NCBI GenBank assembly: GCA_031289325.1
Contig: JAITPS010000069.1
Location: 1 to 9,229 of the forward strand
DNA from: Candidatus Methanovirga meridionalis
GTDB taxonomy: Archaea; Methanobacteriota; Methanobacteria; Methanobacteriales; Methanobacteriaceae
Reading direction: 5' to 3'
DNA: 9,229 bases
Each line of letters opens with the position of its first letter. Position 1 is the stretch's first letter. Below, piece by piece: positions 6,390 through 9,229 of this stretch. The notes under the pieces were generated by a model that worked only from the letters and a program-made list of their open reading frames with translations, did no database searches and was not told where the DNA came from. A program made the position numbers and the translations under genes.

Positions 6390-6394
6390 GGGGG
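6390..6394 (+). promoter_or_regulatory. Shine-Dalgarno-like GGGGG that sets a TTG start for mfnB
   Basis: GGGGG is followed by AAATTTA and the TTG at 6402. The same GGGGGAA precedes guaB (7144-7150). It can pair with CCUCC of 16S rRNA using one G-U pair. It supports the TTG over the upstream ATG at 6354. Confidence 0.6.
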
Positions 6395-6401
6395 AAATTT
6401 A

Positions 6402-7115
6402 TTGCTTCTATTAATAAGTCCAATTAATCATGAAGAAGCTGTTGAAGCTATTGAAGGTGGAGCAGATATTGTTGATGTTAAAAATCCGAAAGAAGGATCT
6501 TTAGGTGCTAATTTTCCATGGGTTATTGAAGATATAAGGGAAATTACTCCTGATGAAACATTAGTGAGTGCAACTTTAGGAGATGTAGACTATAAACCTG
6601 GCACGGTCTCTCTTGCTGCTTTAGGTGCTTTTACTTCTGGTGCAGATTATATTAAAGTAGGTTTGTACGGTACTAAAGATTATAATGAAGCATTAGAAGT
6701 AATGAAGAATGTTGTTAAAACTATTAAAGATAGGAAGAAAGATGTTATTGTAGTTGCATCGGGTTATGCTGATGCTCATCGTGTTGGTAGTGTTAATCCA
6801 TTAGAAATTCCTAAAATAGCTAAGGATTCTGGGTCTGATTTAGCAATGTTAGATACTGCTGTAAAAGATGGTAAAGGTTTATTTGATTTCTTAGATATTG
6901 ATACTTTAAAAAATTTTGTTGATGAATCACATGGTTATGGTTTAATGACGGCTTTAGCTGGTTCTCTTAAAAAAGAACAATTAAAACCATTATCAGATAT
7001 TGGATGTGATGTAGTTGGTATAAGAGGAGCTGCTTGTATTGGTGGAGATAGAAATACTGGCAAAATCAGTAGAATTGCAGTATCCGAGTTAAAATCATTC
7101 ATCAATGGTTTCTAA
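6402..7115 (+). CDS. mfnB: (5-formylfuran-3-yl)methyl phosphate synthase, MfnB
   Basis: MfnB condenses two glyceraldehyde-3-phosphate molecules into 4-HFC-P (the 5-formylfuran phosphate), the first committed step to methanofuran, the C1 carrier that starts methanogenesis from CO2. With the TTG at 6402 as start the protein has 237 residues, starts MLLLISP, and agrees in length and opening with the M. jannaschii enzyme as I recall it. This start also places the family's active-site residues at expected positions: Lys27 in VDVKNP, Lys85 in DYIKVGLYG, and Asp151 and Lys155 in MLDTAVKDG. Other signatures are EGSLGANFPWVI (31-42), KPGTVSLAALGA (65-76) and GIRGAAC (206-212). A longer frame opens at an ATG at 6354, but its 16 extra residues arise from a duplicated leader and match nothing. 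GuaB follows after 38 bp on the same strand. The gene is complete, with no missing key residue seen. Confidence 0.95.
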   Translation: MLLLISPINHEEAVEAIEGGADIVDVKNPKEGSLGANFPWVIEDIREITPDETLVSATLGDVDYKPGTVSLAALGAFTSGADYIKVGLYGTKDYNEALEVMKNVVKTIKDRKKDVIVVASGYADAHRVGSVNPLEIPKIAKDSGSDLAMLDTAVKDGKGLFDFLDIDTLKNFVDESHGYGLMTALAGSLKKEQLKPLSDIGCDVVGIRGAACIGGDRNTGKISRIAVSELKSFINGF

Positions 7116-7153
7116 ATTATTTGTAAATTAACAATGAATAATCGGGGGAATAA

Positions 7154-8635
7154 ATGTATATAAACAAGATAAACGAGGCTAAAACTGCTTACACATTCGA
7201 TGATTTTTTACTTGCTCCTAATGAATCATGGGTTGAACCAAAAGATGTGGATATAAAATCAAAAATATCCACTAATTTCAACTTAAAAATTCCTATTGTA
7301 AGTGCGGCTATGGATACAGTAACTGAAAGTGAACTTGCTATTGCATTAGCACAAGAAGGTGGAGCTGGAGTTATCCATAGAAACATGACACTTGAGGATG
7401 AAATAAAACATGTTCAAAAGGTTAAAAAGTCTGGTGATTTAACAATAAGGGATGTTCTTACCACAAGTCCTGAATCTTCATTAGAAACTGTTAAAGAATT
7501 AATGGCTGAAGGAGCTGTTAGTGGTCTTCCAGTGATTGAATCTGAGAAATTAATTGGGATTATAAGTAAAAGAGACATGAAACCTTTTTTAAATGAGGAA
7601 ACCAATAAAACAGTTAAAGATATTATGACTTGTGATCTTGTTACAGTTCCAGAATCAATATCTCCAAATGAGGCATTAGATATTGCCTATGAAAATAAAG
7701 TTGAAAGACTTCCTGTTGTAAGAGATGATAAGTTAGTGGGAATTATCACAATTAAAGATATTTTAGAACAAAAACAGTATCCACATAGTGCGAGAGATAA
7801 AGATGGAAAATTAATAGCTATTGCTGCAACAGGACCATTTGATTTAAAGAGAGCTATTGCTTTAGATGAAGTGGGTGCTGATATAATAGCTATTGATTGT
7901 GCTCATGCCCATAATATGAATGTTGTTAATTTTGTCTCCACAATTAAAAAAAATGTGAGTGCTGATTTAATCGTTGGTAATATTGCAACTGCAGAAGCAG
8001 CTGAAGCATTAATATCTAAGGATGTTGATGGTCTTAAAGTTGGAATTGGACCTGGTTCTATGTGTACAACAAGAATAATAGCTGGAGTGGGTGTCCCTCA
8101 AATAACAGCTATTAGTCAAGTTGCAGATGTAGCAAAAGAATATGATATTCCTGTTATTGCTGATGGAGGCATTAGATATTCTGGTGATATAGCTAAAGCT
8201 ATTGCTGCAGGTGCAGATATTGTTATGTTAGGTAATCTTCTTGCAGGAACCTATGAATCTCCTGGTGCTGTTACTGTGATTAATGGCATAAAATATAAAC
8301 AATATCGTGGAATGGGTTCAATGGGTGCTATGACTGGTGGTTTTGGTGGAGGTGCAGATAGATACTTCCAAGAAATAAAAGGACCTATGAAACATTCAAA
8401 ACTTGTTCCTGAAGGAGTTGAAGGTGCAGTTCATTATAAAGGCAAAGTAAGTGATGTTATTTTCCAACTTATCGGTGGTTTAAAAGCTTCTATGGGTTAC
8501 TGTGGAGTTAAGGATATTAAAGCCATGCATAAAGATGCTAAGTTTGTTAAAATCACTTCAAGTGGTATTAAAGAAAGTCATCCTCATGATCTTTTAATTA
8601 CTAATGAAAGTCCAAACTACCCTACATTAAAATAG
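7154..8635 (+). CDS. guaB: inosine-5'-monophosphate dehydrogenase, GuaB
   Basis: GuaB oxidises IMP to XMP with NAD+, the committed step to guanine nucleotides, in the cytoplasm as a tetramer. The 493 residues are full length. The N-terminal barrel half has TYTFDDFLL-like AYTFDDFLL (12-20) and PIVSAAMDTVTE (47-58). Two CBS domains follow at about 96-145 and 154-205. The second barrel half has IAIDCAH (245-251), the catalytic loop GIGPGSMCTTR with Cys304 as the nucleophile, ADGGIRYSGD (336-345) for IMP phosphate binding, and YRGMGSMGAM (384-393). The mobile flap has Arg403-Tyr404 in DRYFQ. A glycine-rich stretch TGGFGGGA (394-401) precedes the flap and looks longer than the SKGSS-type segment of common bacterial GuaB. 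The start is supported by GGGGG at 7144-7148 and a short spacer. It probably shares a transcript with mfnB, and a terminator follows. Confidence 0.97.
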   Translation: MYINKINEAKTAYTFDDFLLAPNESWVEPKDVDIKSKISTNFNLKIPIVSAAMDTVTESELAIALAQEGGAGVIHRNMTLEDEIKHVQKVKKSGDLTIRDVLTTSPESSLETVKELMAEGAVSGLPVIESEKLIGIISKRDMKPFLNEETNKTVKDIMTCDLVTVPESISPNEALDIAYENKVERLPVVRDDKLVGIITIKDILEQKQYPHSARDKDGKLIAIAATGPFDLKRAIALDEVGADIIAIDCAHAHNMNVVNFVSTIKKNVSADLIVGNIATAEAAEALISKDVDGLKVGIGPGSMCTTRIIAGVGVPQITAISQVADVAKEYDIPVIADGGIRYSGDIAKAIAAGADIVMLGNLLAGTYESPGAVTVINGIKYKQYRGMGSMGAMTGGFGGGADRYFQEIKGPMKHSKLVPEGVEGAVHYKGKVSDVIFQLIGGLKASMGYCGVKDIKAMHKDAKFVKITSSGIKESHPHDLLITNESPNYPTLK

Positions 8636-8655
8636 CTATTAAATTTTAAGTTATC

Positions 8656-8722
8656 TTTGATTTTTTTTATTGATTTTTTTTTTTTTATTTCAATTAGAAA
8701 AACAAAGTTTTTCTTTAGTTTT
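8656..8722 (+). terminator. terminator of mfnB-guaB: oligo-T runs plus a small hairpin
   Basis: Runs of eight and about twelve T lie in two similar blocks beginning TTGATTTTTTT (8657-8687). Then comes a perfect 8-bp stem, AGAAAAAC (8696-8703) with GTTTTTCT (8707-8714) around an AAA loop, followed by TTAGTTTTTATATA. Either the T runs alone (archaeal) or the hairpin plus T run (intrinsic-type) could end transcription. Confidence 0.75.
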
Positions 8723-8832
8723 TATATATTATTTCAATGCCATCAACTCAAGGATTCATATTTTTTCTTTTTGTTAACTTATCCTTATTTTCTATTTTTC
8801 TAATATTTCTAATTAAACATTTAATTTGCTAA

Positions 8833-8946
8833 TATATTATAGTGGTTTTGATAAAGTTCTTAATAGATAAAGTTCTTAATAAATAATTTTTTTAAAAACA
8901 AATATTACTAAAAGATATTAAATTAAAATTAATTATATTATTTAAA
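8833..8946. repeat. dispersed repeat, copy B, with internal 16-bp duplication
   Basis: Copy B matches copy A (5714-5820) at 31 of 32 positions in the first part. It then has a second GATAAAGTTCTTAATA (8850-8865, 8866-8881), absent from copy A, and goes on through AATAATTTTTTTAAAAA with a few changes. It lies about 200 bp downstream of guaB in direct orientation to copy A. The intact and expanded forms show which copy changed. Confidence 0.85.
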
Positions 8947-9050
8947 ATACATTCATATTATTTAAAATACATTCATATTATTTAAAATACATTCATATTA
9001 TTTAAAATACATTCATATTATTTAAAATACATTTATATTATTTAAAATTT
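8931..9050. repeat. 20-bp tandem array TTTAAAATACATTCATATTA
   Basis: Four identical 20-bp units (8941-9020) are followed by a fifth with one change (9021-9040). Half-units lie on each side (8931-8940, 9041-9050). The unit sequence differs from the 20-bp array at 701-1020, although the period is the same. Confidence 0.95.
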
Positions 9051-9080
9051 AAAATCATAAATTTTTATAAACTAATATTT

Positions 9081-9229
9081 AAAATTAAATAATTTAATAA
9101 AAAATAAAATAAAATTAAATAAAATTAAATAAAATTAAATAAAATTAAATAAAATTAAATAAAATTAAATAAAATTAAATAAAATTAAATAAAATTAAAT
9201 AAAATTAAATAAAATTAAATAAAATTAAA
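9081..9229. repeat. 10-bp tandem array AAAATTAAAT running off the right edge
   Basis: From 9111 to 9229 the 10-mer AAAATTAAAT is repeated perfectly almost twelve times, preceded by one imperfect unit (9101-9110). It follows directly after the 20-mer AAATTAAATAATTTAATAAA (9082-9101), whose first part contains the repeated 10-mer, so the array probably grew from it. Its end is outside the window. Confidence 0.95.

Noticed and set aside
6354..6401. ATG-initiated longer form of MfnB (16 extra residues)
   Set aside because: The ATG arises at a duplicated leader junction. The extra residues match nothing in the family, and the TTG at 6402 has a better ribosome site and puts the active-site lysines at 27, 85 and 155.
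8737..8832. 31-codon ORF encoding a hydrophobic, membrane-like peptide after guaB
   Set aside because: T-rich DNA automatically encodes Phe, Leu and Ile. There is no Shine-Dalgarno site, it follows a terminator, and it overlaps the start of the dispersed repeat. Kept only as a remote possibility.
1..9229. tRNA, rRNA, riboswitch, phage or defence genes
   Set aside because: Looked for conserved tRNA arms, GC-rich RNA islands (which stand out in such AT-rich genomes) and relevant protein motifs. None was found.

Overview
The window looks like chromosomal DNA of a very AT-rich methanogenic archaeon, most likely Methanobrevibacter or a close relative in Methanobacteriales. Evidence: a clear methanofuran-biosynthesis enzyme (MfnB), an anaerobic-type cobamide pair (CbiE, CbiT), a MurD-like ligase in an otherwise archaeal-looking context (pseudomurein makers carry such ligases), Shine-Dalgarno sites such as GGTGAT and AAGGAG, TTG starts, oligo-T terminators, and intergenic DNA that is almost pure A+T. 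The genus is an inference from gene content and composition, not from a marker gene.

Layout. 1-1020 holds no gene: a 30-bp tandem array at the left edge, a long hairpin at 475-527, and a 20-bp tandem array (671-1020) ending at the ribosome binding site of the first gene. 1032-3695 (+) holds a divergent dihydrolipoamide-dehydrogenase-like flavoprotein and a MurD-like amide ligase, probably co-transcribed. 3903-5531 (-) runs convergently: cbiT and cbiE form a tight operon, with a small cysteine-rich protein of unknown function upstream. 5532-6401 is a gene-free stretch with three or more kinds of repeat and a possible insertion-sequence relic. 6402-8635 (+) holds mfnB and guaB, probably co-transcribed. 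8636-9229 holds a terminator, a second copy of the dispersed repeat seen at 5714-5820, a 20-bp array and a perfect 10-bp array that runs off the right edge.

The genes do not form one pathway. They are housekeeping functions of a methanogen: cobamide ring synthesis (CbiE/CbiT), methanofuran (MfnB), guanine nucleotides (GuaB), probable cell-wall peptide ligation, and an unassigned flavin disulfide reductase. I found no defence system, phage, CRISPR array, tRNA or rRNA.

The unusual content is non-coding. All four main arrays have periods that are multiples of 10 bp (30, 20, 20, 10), so A/T tracts recur on one face of the helix. One 20-mer with a palindromic core occurs in the left array on one strand and in the centre and right repeats on the other. 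Short perfect tandem duplications (14-25 bp) sit at gene boundaries, three of them over stop codons. The mfnB-guaB block is flanked by direct copies of a dispersed repeat of about 105 bp.
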